From assembly GCA_016204805.1 (NCBI GenBank), contig JACQKA010000022.1:1-33816 (forward strand): 33,816 nt of DNA, given 5' to 3'. Positions 8,811 to 17,764 of this stretch are shown one piece after another. The notes below the pieces were generated by a model. It had not been told where the DNA came from. It worked only from the letters and a program-made list of their open reading frames with translations, and did not search any database. Every line of letters begins with the position of its first letter. Positions within the stretch are counted from its first letter, which is position 1. The position numbers were made by a program, and so were the translations under genes. This stretch comes from Candidatus Kaiserbacteria bacterium (GTDB taxonomy: Bacteria; Patescibacteriota; Minisyncoccia; Phycocordibacterales; UBA2100).

Positions 8811-9541
8811 ACGCCTGCGAGATTGATGACAACATACAGAACGGCTGCGCCCAAAACCGTCGCCACGGTCGTCCACCATACGGGGTGGGCGTGATGACTT
8901 TCGGGGATGAGATCACTTGCACCGATGTAGAGGAAGAATCCCGCGAACAATGCGAGCAAAAGCCCGAGCTGTGCATCAGGAATAGCGAAGAATGAGGCGA
9001 CGGCGATGCCGATGACCGGTGCGAATGCGTCGATCATGAGCCAGCGCAATGCCTTACTCTTGTCGCCACCATGCTTAAGAACCAGGTTCACGGTATTGAT
9101 GCCGTCGGAAAAATCATGTGCTAACACGGCCGCAGCGACGGTGATGCCGAGCGCCGATGATATATGAAATGCGAGTCCGATGGCGATGCCATCGAGAAAA
9201 CTGTGAAATGACAGACTCCCCGCCCCTGCGGTGCCACGATGCTGGTGCTCGTGAGTATCTTCTTCAGTATGACCATGCAACAGCACCAGGCGATCGAGCA
9301 CGAGATAGATCAGGAAACCGACTGCCACCAATGCGGTTATGGTCGCACTGTCATACTGCACGCCACCCAGTTCAAGCGCCTCGGGGATGATATCGAAAAA
9401 CGCAACGCCAATGATCGCACCGGCACTGAACCCGAGTATCAGGTGCAGTTTATCTTTGAGCCGCAGAGCGAACAGACCGCCCAACAGGGTCGATACGAAA
9501 GTAGCACCCGCAATGAATATAATCATGGGAACATGGTGCAC
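8807..9541 (-). CDS. ZIP family metal transporter
   Basis: 'SFHSFLDGIAIGLAFHISSALGITVAAAVLAHDFSDGINTV' with His-rich loop GHTEEDTHEHQHRG. Confidence 0.88.
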   Translation of the reverse strand: MHHVPMIIFIAGATFVSTLLGGLFALRLKDKLHLILGFSAGAIIGVAFFDIIPEALELGGVQYDSATITALVAVGFLIYLVLDRLVLLHGHTEEDTHEHQHRGTAGAGSLSFHSFLDGIAIGLAFHISSALGITVAAAVLAHDFSDGINTVNLVLKHGGDKSKALRWLMIDAFAPVIGIAVASFFAIPDAQLGLLLALFAGFFLYIGASDLIPESHHAHPVWWTTVATVLGAAVLYVVINLAGV

Positions 9542-9561
9542 GAGAATACGCTCGTGCGCAA

Positions 9562-9708
9562 TTACATTGAGTGTTGGTGCATGCCGTCGTCACAGCCGCA
9601 GGGCTGGAGTGGAAGGCCTTTCATTGTGCAATTATCCGTTTCGCACACACCTGCTTCTGGTGCAGTGCCCTTGCATGCCGCACATGCGTAGTGAGTAATA
9701 TCGTTCAT
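9562..9708 (-). CDS. 48-aa Cys-rich putative metal-binding protein MNDITHYACAACKGTAPEAGVCETDNCTMKGLPLQPCGCDDGMHQHSM
   Basis: ATG 4 bp-scale distance from the upstream gene's stop (9712) and 20 bp before the ZIP start; 6 Cys as CxxC, Cx4C, CxC; not in ORF track because of length. Confidence 0.65.
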   Translation of the reverse strand: MNDITHYACAACKGTAPEAGVCETDNCTMKGLPLQPCGCDDGMHQHSM

Positions 9709-9711
9709 ATA

Positions 9712-10101
9712 CTAGCGGATGATGCCAAAGCCAATGCCTGTTAAGTAGCCACCGAGGAGGATTGAGATGAGACCGCCCGCGAGATACCATGTCGGAGTCG
9801 CAAAACGCTTCATGAATTGCTGTATGTCGCGCGACGGCATGAGGAGGTAAAAGATGCTTTCGACGACCATCATCCATCCCACGAGCGACAGCACCCCGTC
9901 CGTCGAAAATCCGACTTTCGGATACGCGAGCACCACCGCGAGGCCAGCCAAAAGCTCTACCATGCCTACGATGATAAGCATAGGACGGTTGGCAAGGAGC
10001 TGTTTCATCGCGGGCATGAACGCCGAACGACGCACCACGACGATAAAACCGACTATTAAAAAGTAGAGGCCGATGAGCTGTGTGAGATCGAATGAGATCA
10101 T
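9712..10101 (-). CDS. Small integral membrane protein (about 4 TM)
   Basis: Hydrophobic profile of the 129-aa ORF, operon-like spacing. Confidence 0.65.
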   Translation of the reverse strand: MISFDLTQLIGLYFLIVGFIVVVRRSAFMPAMKQLLANRPMLIIVGMVELLAGLAVVLAYPKVGFSTDGVLSLVGWMMVVESIFYLLMPSRDIQQFMKRFATPTWYLAGGLISILLGGYLTGIGFGIIR

Positions 10102-10227
10102 AACATTGCTAATAATTTTCTAATGATACATATACGGTAACATACTTTTACGACTGTCTCGACCATACAATGGAACACTGTGGAGAAACAAAACCCCTGC
10201 CTTGGGCGCTCCTGAAGTACGGTGAGT

Positions 10228-10806
10228 TCACCGGGGATTTGGCCCCATAGCCACGGCCATGCTGTGTCTATACGCGCCGAAGAGTTCGAGTCCGAAGGTG
10301 GCGGCGAGCATCAAGAGGAGTCCGATCGTGAGCTTCATCGTAAAATCGCGAATGCGCATTTCGACTTCAGACATGTTGCGACCAGACACGACATAGAATT
10401 TCTTCTCCGGCACGTATCGGACAACGAGCGCAATACGCGTCGATCCGCTCGGCTGCCATGTCACCCGATTCTCGCCGGATGTGCGTGCGGAATCGAATAT
10501 GCCTTGCGGCGGCGCAGGCGGCGCTCCTGCTATTGCTGCGGATGATTCGAGCGGGGTTCCGTTCTCGTCGAATATTGCAACGAATGGGGAGAGACTCTCA
10601 TCAGCATTGAATACGTACCGTGGCACGACCGAGGCCGGCTCTGCGCCATCGCGCAGCGCATTAGCAACGTCGCGCGCGATCTGAATCTGCGGATCGTTCA
10701 GATCCTGTCGATACACCTGGTGAGTACCTGTGTACAATAATCCCCCAAAACCGATAATGACCACGGCAAGCGGCGACCACTTGGCTATAACGATTTTTAT
10801 GGACAT
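10228..10806 (-). CDS. Membrane protein with N- and C-terminal TM and extracytoplasmic sensor-like domain
   Basis: MSIKIVIAKWSPLAVVIIGFGGLLYTG... and C-terminal LTIGLLLMLAATFGLELFG. Confidence 0.6.
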   Translation of the reverse strand: MSIKIVIAKWSPLAVVIIGFGGLLYTGTHQVYRQDLNDPQIQIARDVANALRDGAEPASVVPRYVFNADESLSPFVAIFDENGTPLESSAAIAGAPPAPPQGIFDSARTSGENRVTWQPSGSTRIALVVRYVPEKKFYVVSGRNMSEVEMRIRDFTMKLTIGLLLMLAATFGLELFGAYRHSMAVAMGPNPR

Positions 10807-10848
10807 GTACGGATAGTAGCACGGAGAGCGGCATGGTACAGTGCCGCA

Positions 10849-12918
10849 ATGCGTGCGCATAAGCTCTACGGAGCGACGATTTTTCTAAGCGCATTTTTAC
10901 TCTTTCTGATCCAACCGCTCATCGGACGGCACCTGCTTCCTGTGTTCGGCGGCGCATCCGCAGTGTGGGCGACGAGTCTTCTTTTCTTTACGACGGCACT
11001 CTTCCTCGGATATGCATACACGTACTATGTGAGCCGCCTGCACCCACGCACTCAGGTGCGTATTCATTTCTTTGTACTCGCAGTTGCGGTGGTGCTCGCG
11101 CTCGCACATCCGCTGTGGTATGGATCTATCTACCCATCGCTCGAATGGACGCTCACGAGTGCGTTCCCACCCGCGGCACAGGTGTTGCTCGCGCTCGCCA
11201 TATCGATCGGCATTCCCTATTTCCTGCTCGCGACGACGGGGCCTTTGGTCCAACACTGGTATGGTGTCATGGAATCAAAAGAGCCCTATCATCTCTACGC
11301 ATTGTCGAATATCGCATCATTCGTCGCGCTCGGTACGTATCCATTCGTGATCGAACCGATGTTCACCTTAAGTTTCCAGAAATCGCTATGGCTCGGGCTG
11401 TTTGCGATATTCGTAGTGCTCTATGGAGCCATTACGATATTCTTTCTGCGCAGTCACGTGCATGTCGTTATCGAGAAGCCTGCACCGACTCCCTTTCTCG
11501 AAAAATTGCGCTGGATCGGGCTCGCAAGCTTGCCCGCCGCGCTCTTGGTCGCGACCACCGCGGAGATCACCCAAGCGGTCGCCCCCGTGCCGTTCCTGTG
11601 GGTCATCCCGCTCGCGCTCTATCTGTTCACTTTCGTCATCGCTTTTCGCGGCTGGGGCAATCGTGGCATCATTCCGGCACTCGCCATACTGAGCGCCGCC
11701 GTTGCATTCATGTTTTTGGGATTCAGTTACGACGCGATCACGCGGCAGATGCTGGTGTATCTCGCATTCTTTTTCTTCACCAGCTTGTTCTGCCATGCAG
11801 AGTTGTACGCATCACGCCCCCATCGCGGTTCGTCATCATTGTTCTATCTCTGCACTGCGTTTGGAGGCATGATAGGAACGACCTTGGTGAGCATCGTCGC
11901 GCCACTCGTCTTTGTCGATGTGTTTGAATTCCCGTTCGGCCTCGCACTCGCCGCGGGTGTCGCGATCACGCTTTTCCCCGCGATGCGCTACGTGCGTGAT
12001 GAATTCGAGCGCAGTGTCATGGTGCTCCGCATCATTGCACTCGTCGTCGTCTTAGCCGCGAGCATCCACTTCTTCCAAGGTGAGGACACCTATTATTCGG
12101 TCGTCTCCCGCAATTTCTACGGTGTCGCGAAAATAAGTGAGGATGAAGAGCGGCGCAATCTTTATAACGGCACGACCTTCCACGGCGAACAGCTGTTCGA
12201 TAAAAAATTGGCATACATACCGACCACGTATTACACTGCGCCAAGCGGCATCGGTCGCGCCATACGATACGAAGAAGTACTCAACAAAAAAGTGCCGATC
12301 AATGTGGGCACTATCGGACTCGGCACGGGCACAATCGCTTCATATTGCCGCCCCGGGGATCGCTACACGTTCTATGATATAGACCCACGAATCGAAATGC
12401 TCGCGCGCACCTATTTCACCTATCTTGAACACTGTGCAGGGAGCGATGTACGTATAGGTGACGCGCGCCTTCTCCTCGACAAAGAGCGCCGTGAAGGCAA
12501 GCTCGGCACATACGACATACTCGCCGTGGATGCATTCAGTAGCGACACCATTCCTGCGCACCTCCTCACTATCGAAGCCATGCGGCTCTACCTGGAACAT
12601 CTCAAAGACGACCGTAGCCTGCTCGTTGTCCACACATCGAATCGCTATCTCACGCTTGCACCGGTCGTGCGGCGTATCGCACAAGAACTCGGGCTTACCT
12701 ATCGCATCGTGGATTCATCAAGCGATGATGCGCCATACGCGACATTTTCACAGTGGGTAATAGTTTCCCGCGATCCCCACGCATTCGAATCACCGATCTT
12801 CAAAGATCTGGAAGCAGACACAAACGAAACTCGCGCGCCGCTCTGGACCGACGATTACATGAACATATTCGCCGCCCTAAAACTCCCCACGATCTACAAT
12901 TTCAGTTCGGGTAACTAG
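10849..12918 (+). CDS. Membrane-fused spermidine-synthase-like protein
   Basis: Multiple TM segments followed by a SAM-binding-like fold: VGTIGLGTGTIASY, YTFYDIDPRIEMLA, YDILAVDAFSSDTIPAHLLT. Confidence 0.85.
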   Translation: MRAHKLYGATIFLSAFLLFLIQPLIGRHLLPVFGGASAVWATSLLFFTTALFLGYAYTYYVSRLHPRTQVRIHFFVLAVAVVLALAHPLWYGSIYPSLEWTLTSAFPPAAQVLLALAISIGIPYFLLATTGPLVQHWYGVMESKEPYHLYALSNIASFVALGTYPFVIEPMFTLSFQKSLWLGLFAIFVVLYGAITIFFLRSHVHVVIEKPAPTPFLEKLRWIGLASLPAALLVATTAEITQAVAPVPFLWVIPLALYLFTFVIAFRGWGNRGIIPALAILSAAVAFMFLGFSYDAITRQMLVYLAFFFFTSLFCHAELYASRPHRGSSSLFYLCTAFGGMIGTTLVSIVAPLVFVDVFEFPFGLALAAGVAITLFPAMRYVRDEFERSVMVLRIIALVVVLAASIHFFQGEDTYYSVVSRNFYGVAKISEDEERRNLYNGTTFHGEQLFDKKLAYIPTTYYTAPSGIGRAIRYEEVLNKKVPINVGTIGLGTGTIASYCRPGDRYTFYDIDPRIEMLARTYFTYLEHCAGSDVRIGDARLLLDKERREGKLGTYDILAVDAFSSDTIPAHLLTIEAMRLYLEHLKDDRSLLVVHTSNRYLTLAPVVRRIAQELGLTYRIVDSSSDDAPYATFSQWVIVSRDPHAFESPIFKDLEADTNETRAPLWTDDYMNIFAALKLPTIYNFSSGN

Positions 12919-12925
12919 ACGCTTC

Positions 12926-12998
12926 GCAACCACACCCTCAAAAAAGACCACTCGAGGGCGTTTGCCCAAGCTTTAGTCTTTTTTGAGGGTGTGGTTGC
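12926..12998. repeat. Palindromic element, copy 1 (73 bp; 23-bp perfect arms, 27-nt core)
   Basis: GCAACCACACCCTCAAAAAAGAC (12926-12948) / GTCTTTTTTGAGGGTGTGGTTGC (12976-12998). Confidence 0.95.
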
Positions 12999-13003
12999 TT
13001 CGC

Positions 13004-13588
13004 TTACGCGCGTGCATTCTTCAATGCCTTTGTCCACCACAATAGTTGTTCGATGAATTTCTGCGCTGGTACGGCGACGGCTTCGAAGAGCGTTTCTGCG
13101 GGGGCTTTGCCTATCAAGACCGGAACCCATTTGTCCGGCGGAAGATGAATAGCGGCACGGATAGGTACCATCTGCAGTTCTATCGCCACCATTCGAAGTT
13201 GCTCCACCGCGCGGGCTCCTGCAACCGAACCATAACTCACAAAACCTATCGCCTTCTGATTCCATTCTGGATATACATAATCAAAGGCGTTTTTGAGGAC
13301 AGCGGGGTAGCCGTGATTGTATTCGGGCGTCACGACGACGAACCCGTCTGCCTCGGCAATCTTCGCCGTCCACTTTTTCACCACTGGATGCTTGTACGGC
13401 TCCGTTTTCATCGACGGACTCACTGCTTCATCGAAAAACGGCATGGGGTAATCACGCAAATCGAGCACTTCCACATCGACGCCATTCTGTTTTTTCAATT
13501 CATTAAAAATCCACTGTGTCGGCGTTTCACTAAACCGACTCGGTCGTGTGCTCCCCATGATCACTTTTATCTTCATGTTGTCCGCCAT
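13004..13588 (-). CDS. NADPH-dependent FMN reductase family protein
   Basis: MKIKVIMGSTRPSR, VVVTPEYNHGYPAVLKNAFDYV. Confidence 0.92.
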   Translation of the reverse strand: MADNMKIKVIMGSTRPSRFSETPTQWIFNELKKQNGVDVEVLDLRDYPMPFFDEAVSPSMKTEPYKHPVVKKWTAKIAEADGFVVVTPEYNHGYPAVLKNAFDYVYPEWNQKAIGFVSYGSVAGARAVEQLRMVAIELQMVPIRAAIHLPPDKWVPVLIGKAPAETLFEAVAVPAQKFIEQLLWWTKALKNARA

Positions 13589-13589
13589 A

Positions 13590-13877
13590 TTATTTTTTAG
13601 ACTTGCCTACATCCATGGCAAGTTTTTTCAATAACCCCGCCATGTACGAGACGTTTATCGAATAATACACCTCCTGCCCCTGCCGCTCATCGTCGACGAG
13701 ATTTGCGGACTTGAGGACTGTGAGGTTCTGCGAAACTGCCGGCTGTGCCATGCGAAGCCGCGCCGCTATTTCCCCCACCGTGCGGGGGCCCCGCATCAGC
13801 GCTTCGAGAATGCGATAGCGGTTCTCATTGCCGATACCCTTCCCCATCCGCGCAATCTCCTTGCACAAATCAGTCAT
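13590..13877 (-). CDS. ArsR family transcriptional regulator
   Basis: MTDLCKEIARMGKGIGNENRYRILEALMRGPRTVGEIAARLRMAQPAVSQNLTVLKSANLVDDERQGQEVYYS. Confidence 0.9.
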   Translation of the reverse strand: MTDLCKEIARMGKGIGNENRYRILEALMRGPRTVGEIAARLRMAQPAVSQNLTVLKSANLVDDERQGQEVYYSINVSYMAGLLKKLAMDVGKSKK

Positions 13878-13895
13878 ATGCGTATATTTGCATAT
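13876..13895. promoter_or_regulatory. Candidate ArsR autoregulatory operator
   Basis: ATATGC-N8-GCATAT at the start of the ArsR gene in an AT-rich tract. Confidence 0.3.
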
Positions 13896-13964
13896 CTTTA
13901 TATATCTTGCAAGCCTAATGTTCCACAAGACTCGCTCCGCCCTTTTGCGCAGGTGTCGGCTCCG

Positions 13965-14984
13965 CTACTGCGAAGGCATCAAGGTGCGAATGCTATCTGC
14001 ATTGAGCGTGTAGGCACGCACAAATGAATCATCGACATGTGCATATAAAGTCCCACTTCCAGATTCGTGTTGCACAAATTGACTTGCGAAAGTGATCGTT
14101 TTTGCTTCTGTGTCTTGAATGAGTGGTTGCGGCGAGACCCATTCGATCTTTCCATGTTCGTAATCATAGATGAACAGGCCGATGGCGAAGGAACCGTAAT
14201 GTGTCTTCTTGCCCACTTTTCTGCTTGCTTCACGACCATTCATGATGCCAAGCATTTTTCCAGGCCCGAGATCAATAAATGATTTAGGGAATAATGGCCC
14301 TGGTGATGCATGTTCTCCTGCCCATGGAATCTTGTGATCGCCCGGATGAAATGCAACCGGACCAAATTCCCATTCCTTACCCATATCTTTCGCAATCGCA
14401 ACACGCACCGTTGAATACCAACGATGGCCGCGTTTGTCGTTGGATTCGATAAGGTTGTATCTTATTCCTTCGCTGTTTTCAGGGGCAATGGAAACCTCTT
14501 TCGCAGAATTTTTTCCTTTGGGATCGGACTGAAGCACGGGCTCAGTCATCTCAAGAGAATCGAGATCTTTGCCCACAGCGTGCCCGAGATGAACTTGTAC
14601 TGTTCCTTTTACTTTGTGTCTCAGGGGGAGTGTGAAGTACAGATGCAATTGCTGCATTCTTTCATCAAAAAAGAGGTCGGGATCTTCAAAACCGATGCAC
14701 TCCCATGCACCTCCGCCAAACTTTGTAAGAACATCTTCTCCACGGATTTCGAGACGGCCGCCGATAGTGAAATGTCCAGGCGTCGTTTCCGAGACATGAT
14801 GGATGACGCTACGATCAATATAGCCACCGACATCCACCGAACCCTCTCGGCTTGTGATGCACCGAATGACACCCCGTTTATAGTTTGAAGTTGCATCAAG
14901 CGCAATCGCCATGACATGACTGAACCGATGTCCATGTTCTATTGCCTTATCAGGATGTTGAGTATATGCGGGTGTTTTTTCCAT
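13965..14984 (-). CDS. Five-bladed beta-propeller glycosidase/phosphorylase-like protein (GH43/GH130-like)
   Basis: GFEDPDLFFDERMQQLHLYFTLP motif and 'WAGEHASPGPLFPKSFIDLGPGKMLGIMNGRE'; start taken at MEKTPAY. Confidence 0.5.
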   Translation of the reverse strand: MEKTPAYTQHPDKAIEHGHRFSHVMAIALDATSNYKRGVIRCITSREGSVDVGGYIDRSVIHHVSETTPGHFTIGGRLEIRGEDVLTKFGGGAWECIGFEDPDLFFDERMQQLHLYFTLPLRHKVKGTVQVHLGHAVGKDLDSLEMTEPVLQSDPKGKNSAKEVSIAPENSEGIRYNLIESNDKRGHRWYSTVRVAIAKDMGKEWEFGPVAFHPGDHKIPWAGEHASPGPLFPKSFIDLGPGKMLGIMNGREASRKVGKKTHYGSFAIGLFIYDYEHGKIEWVSPQPLIQDTEAKTITFASQFVQHESGSGTLYAHVDDSFVRAYTLNADSIRTLMPSQ

Positions 14985-15118
14985 AGAATTTCTCCTAACC
15001 CCTTCAAGCATGCGGACAGTATACCAGAGACGACGCTTCATTCGGAGCGGAGAGTAAAATGAAAAAGCGAGTACCGAGGACCCGCTCCTCGCTAGCCGCA
15101 GTAACAAGCTGGAAGCAA

Positions 15119-15147
15119 TTGACTTGGTACGAAGTTGTGATACAGGT
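15119..15147 (+). promoter_or_regulatory. Candidate promoter of fused E1 gene
   Basis: TTGACT, 17-nt spacer, ACAGGT. Confidence 0.3.
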
Positions 15148-15187
15148 TATGATAGATACGAACCTTAAAAAGAGGAGTGGGTAGGAA

Positions 15188-17383
15188 ATGAACGGACATG
15201 TAGCACGGCTTTCCAGGGAGAATCAGCTCCTGATGTACGAAATCATGTATAAAGGGCGTACCATTGATGAAAAGATCAGTGAGAGCGTCAAGACCTCTGA
15301 CGGGCTCATCCCGACGGGAGGTTTTGTCACGATCGGAGAAGAAGCAGTTTCTGCAGGCGCCGCTATGGCGCTTAATCCGAAACTTGATTGGGTCGGTATG
15401 CAGCATCGCTGTAAACCTGGATATATCCGATTCGGCGTTACGCCGTACGAAGACTTTATGAATCAAGGATGTCGGAAAGAATCTTCGACCGGCGGCAGAG
15501 ATGGGACAGTGCATTATGCATTCGTCCATCGTCATGTGCTCAAGTTCATTAGCCACATGGGTGCTCAAGTGGGAGCCGCATGCGGAGTCGTCGAAGGCCT
15601 GCGCTATCTGTATGATCTTGAGAAACGGGAAGGAGAGCTTCCGGTCTGCCAGGTGTATTTTGGAGATGGCGCCGCGCAACAGGGTATCATCCATGAGGCG
15701 ATGAACTATGCAGCCACGCGCAATCTTCCGGTCATCTTTGTGATAGACAACAATCACATCTCGACCGTGACGCGTGCGGACGGAGAATACGCAGGAAGGC
15801 ATTTATTTCCCCGCGCTCTTGGTTACAACATCGGCTGGCGGTATGTGGAAAACGGCAACGATGTTGTCGCTGTCTACAACGCTGCATATGAACTGGTTGA
15901 GCGTGCGCGCAGCATTGCCCGCTGTGGTCCCGGAGAATCGGGTCCCACCAAAGGTGAGGTGCGTGCGCCGGCAATTCTCGAATGCAACACATTCCGCTGG
16001 TCGGCTCATAACGAGTCGTTCATGCTACAGGATGTGGATCTCGACGAATGGCGCGAATGGCGCGCTCGCGATCCGGTCCGTATGTATCGCAATTTCCTGC
16101 TCGAGCTTCGCAGTGTCGAAGCGCTTAAGAAGGTAACCAGCAGAGAACCGCGAGCCATGCGTCTAGTGGAAGATCGTGAATTCAGCGAGGAAGAAATCAT
16201 CGCCATTGAAAAACGTGTGAAGGCGGAGGTTGAAGAGGCCTACGCGAAAGCGAAGGCGATGGAAAACCCCGATCCCAAAAAAGATGGGCTCGGCGACGTG
16301 TACCCCCCGACCGTGATCGTAAAAAAGGAGCGCATTGTCGAGCCGCTCCGAGCAGGTCTCCGTACGAGTTTCTCGAACGAAGAGTTGAAAAGCAAGCGGT
16401 CGTTTATGCGGTCGCTCCAAGATGTCATCAGGGAAACTCTGCGCGCTGACAAACGAGTACGCTATTTCGGAGAAGATGTCCGCGGACACGGCAACCATAT
16501 GGGAGGGGTGTCAGGCAAAACGCTCCTTGCGATCAAGGATCCGGATATTCTTGAAGAGCAGGTGTTTAACACACCACTCTCTGAGATGGCGATCATTGGC
16601 TCTGCGATCGGCCAGTCCTTGGTCGGGATCAAGCCGATCGCTGAAATTCAATATATGCCGTTCATGTCGGTTGGGATCTCGCAATTGACTGATTACGCTG
16701 CGACTCATTATTACACGACTCATACCCCCATTCAAGCAATGTTCACGATGCAATATGGCGGTCCCGCAGGCGGCGACTTCCATAGCAACACACGGCTTGA
16801 GGCGACACTCTTTCATACGCCAGGCATCAAGATGGTCGATCCGTCGACTCCGGCTGATGTGGCTGGACTTTTCAGGTCAGCTATGAAAACGCAAGCGCCA
16901 GTCATCTTTAAGACGAACGTCTGGGCATTCTCGCGCATCTATGGAGATCCCGCACCTGATGGATATGAAGTTCAGATCGGCATACCAGCACTTCGCAAGG
17001 AAGGTACGGATCTTACCATTATTACGTGGGGTCCGAGAATGCTCTTTGACGTAGTCGCTCCGGCAATAACGCGTCTTGAAGCGGAGGGACATTCGATCGA
17101 ACTCATTGAGCTTCGTTCTATCCAACCGTATGACCTCGAGTTCCTCGTGGATTCGGTGAGGCGCACGCGACGAGCTCTGGTTGTGCATCAGGATGTGGAG
17201 ATGGGTGGCGTTGGTGAATCAATTGCCTCCGCGATCACGAAAGATGCGAACTTCGATATGCGCGCAATCTCATACGGAGCCGCATATACTCCCACGCCCC
17301 AGCATCCAAATCTGGAACAGTATTTCCTGCCCTCAGCTGATGGCGTGTACAAGCACTCTATGAGGCTGCTCAAACATTGGTAA
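15188..17383 (+). CDS. Fused alpha/beta 2-oxoacid dehydrogenase E1 component (pyruvate or branched-chain)
   Basis: ThDP motif GDGAAQQGIIHEAMNYAATRNLPVIFVIDNN in N-half; transketolase beta half with EQVFNTPLSEMAIIGSAIG and C-terminal domain. Confidence 0.92.
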   Translation: MNGHVARLSRENQLLMYEIMYKGRTIDEKISESVKTSDGLIPTGGFVTIGEEAVSAGAAMALNPKLDWVGMQHRCKPGYIRFGVTPYEDFMNQGCRKESSTGGRDGTVHYAFVHRHVLKFISHMGAQVGAACGVVEGLRYLYDLEKREGELPVCQVYFGDGAAQQGIIHEAMNYAATRNLPVIFVIDNNHISTVTRADGEYAGRHLFPRALGYNIGWRYVENGNDVVAVYNAAYELVERARSIARCGPGESGPTKGEVRAPAILECNTFRWSAHNESFMLQDVDLDEWREWRARDPVRMYRNFLLELRSVEALKKVTSREPRAMRLVEDREFSEEEIIAIEKRVKAEVEEAYAKAKAMENPDPKKDGLGDVYPPTVIVKKERIVEPLRAGLRTSFSNEELKSKRSFMRSLQDVIRETLRADKRVRYFGEDVRGHGNHMGGVSGKTLLAIKDPDILEEQVFNTPLSEMAIIGSAIGQSLVGIKPIAEIQYMPFMSVGISQLTDYAATHYYTTHTPIQAMFTMQYGGPAGGDFHSNTRLEATLFHTPGIKMVDPSTPADVAGLFRSAMKTQAPVIFKTNVWAFSRIYGDPAPDGYEVQIGIPALRKEGTDLTIITWGPRMLFDVVAPAITRLEAEGHSIELIELRSIQPYDLEFLVDSVRRTRRALVVHQDVEMGGVGESIASAITKDANFDMRAISYGAAYTPTPQHPNLEQYFLPSADGVYKHSMRLLKHW

Positions 17384-17391
17384 AGGAACAG

Positions 17392-17421
17392 CCGCCCGCG
17401 ATATACCGCGGGCGGTTTTTT
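17392..17421 (+). terminator. Rho-independent terminator after E1
   Basis: CCGCCCGCG-ATATAC-CGCGGGCGG-TTTTTT. Confidence 0.9.
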
Positions 17422-17427
17422 GCGATA

Positions 17428-17456
17428 TTGACAAATCATATAAAAAGTAAGATGGT
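17428..17456 (+). promoter_or_regulatory. Candidate promoter for lipoyl/E2 genes
   Basis: TTGACA (17428-17433), 17-nt spacer, GATGGT (17451-17456). Confidence 0.45.
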
Positions 17457-17488
17457 GAGTGACAGGATCTTTAAGAAAAGAGGACGAC

Positions 17489-17764
17489 ATGAAAATCGCG
17501 ATCACCGTTCCTATCTCGTATGAAGTGCAGGAGGCGACCGTCGAGAAATGGTATAAGAAAATCGGCGACTCCATAGTAGCGGGCGATTCACTGCTCGATT
17601 GCGCCACCGAGAAAGTTGTCATCGAAATTCCGGCCCCTGCAGACGGCGTGCTTTTGGAGATCATAGCGAAAGACGGTGAGTCAGTCTTTCGCCCGGAGCA
17701 CGCGCCCACCACAGGCAACTGGGACGCCACGGTCGGCTATATGGAAACGGGTAACACGCCATGA
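17489..17764 (+). CDS. Stand-alone lipoyl (biotinyl/lipoyl attachment) domain protein
   Basis: VEKWYKKIGDSIVAGDSLLDCATEKVVIEIPAPADGVLLEI; RBS AGGACG before ATG at 17489. Confidence 0.88.
   Translation: MKIAITVPISYEVQEATVEKWYKKIGDSIVAGDSLLDCATEKVVIEIPAPADGVLLEIIAKDGESVFRPEHAPTTGNWDATVGYMETGNTP

Noticed and set aside
10190-10245. CCCC...GGGG palindromic region with inner GGTGAGTTCACC near the end of the 10228-10806 gene
   Set aside because: Imperfect stem and overlap with the stop codon; could be a terminator but the evidence is weak.
12915-13265. Minus ORF of 116 aa whose C-terminus reads KKTKAWANALEWSFLRVWLRSV
   Set aside because: The C-terminal part is translation of the palindromic element and the rest is antisense-frame reading of the FMN reductase; not a gene.
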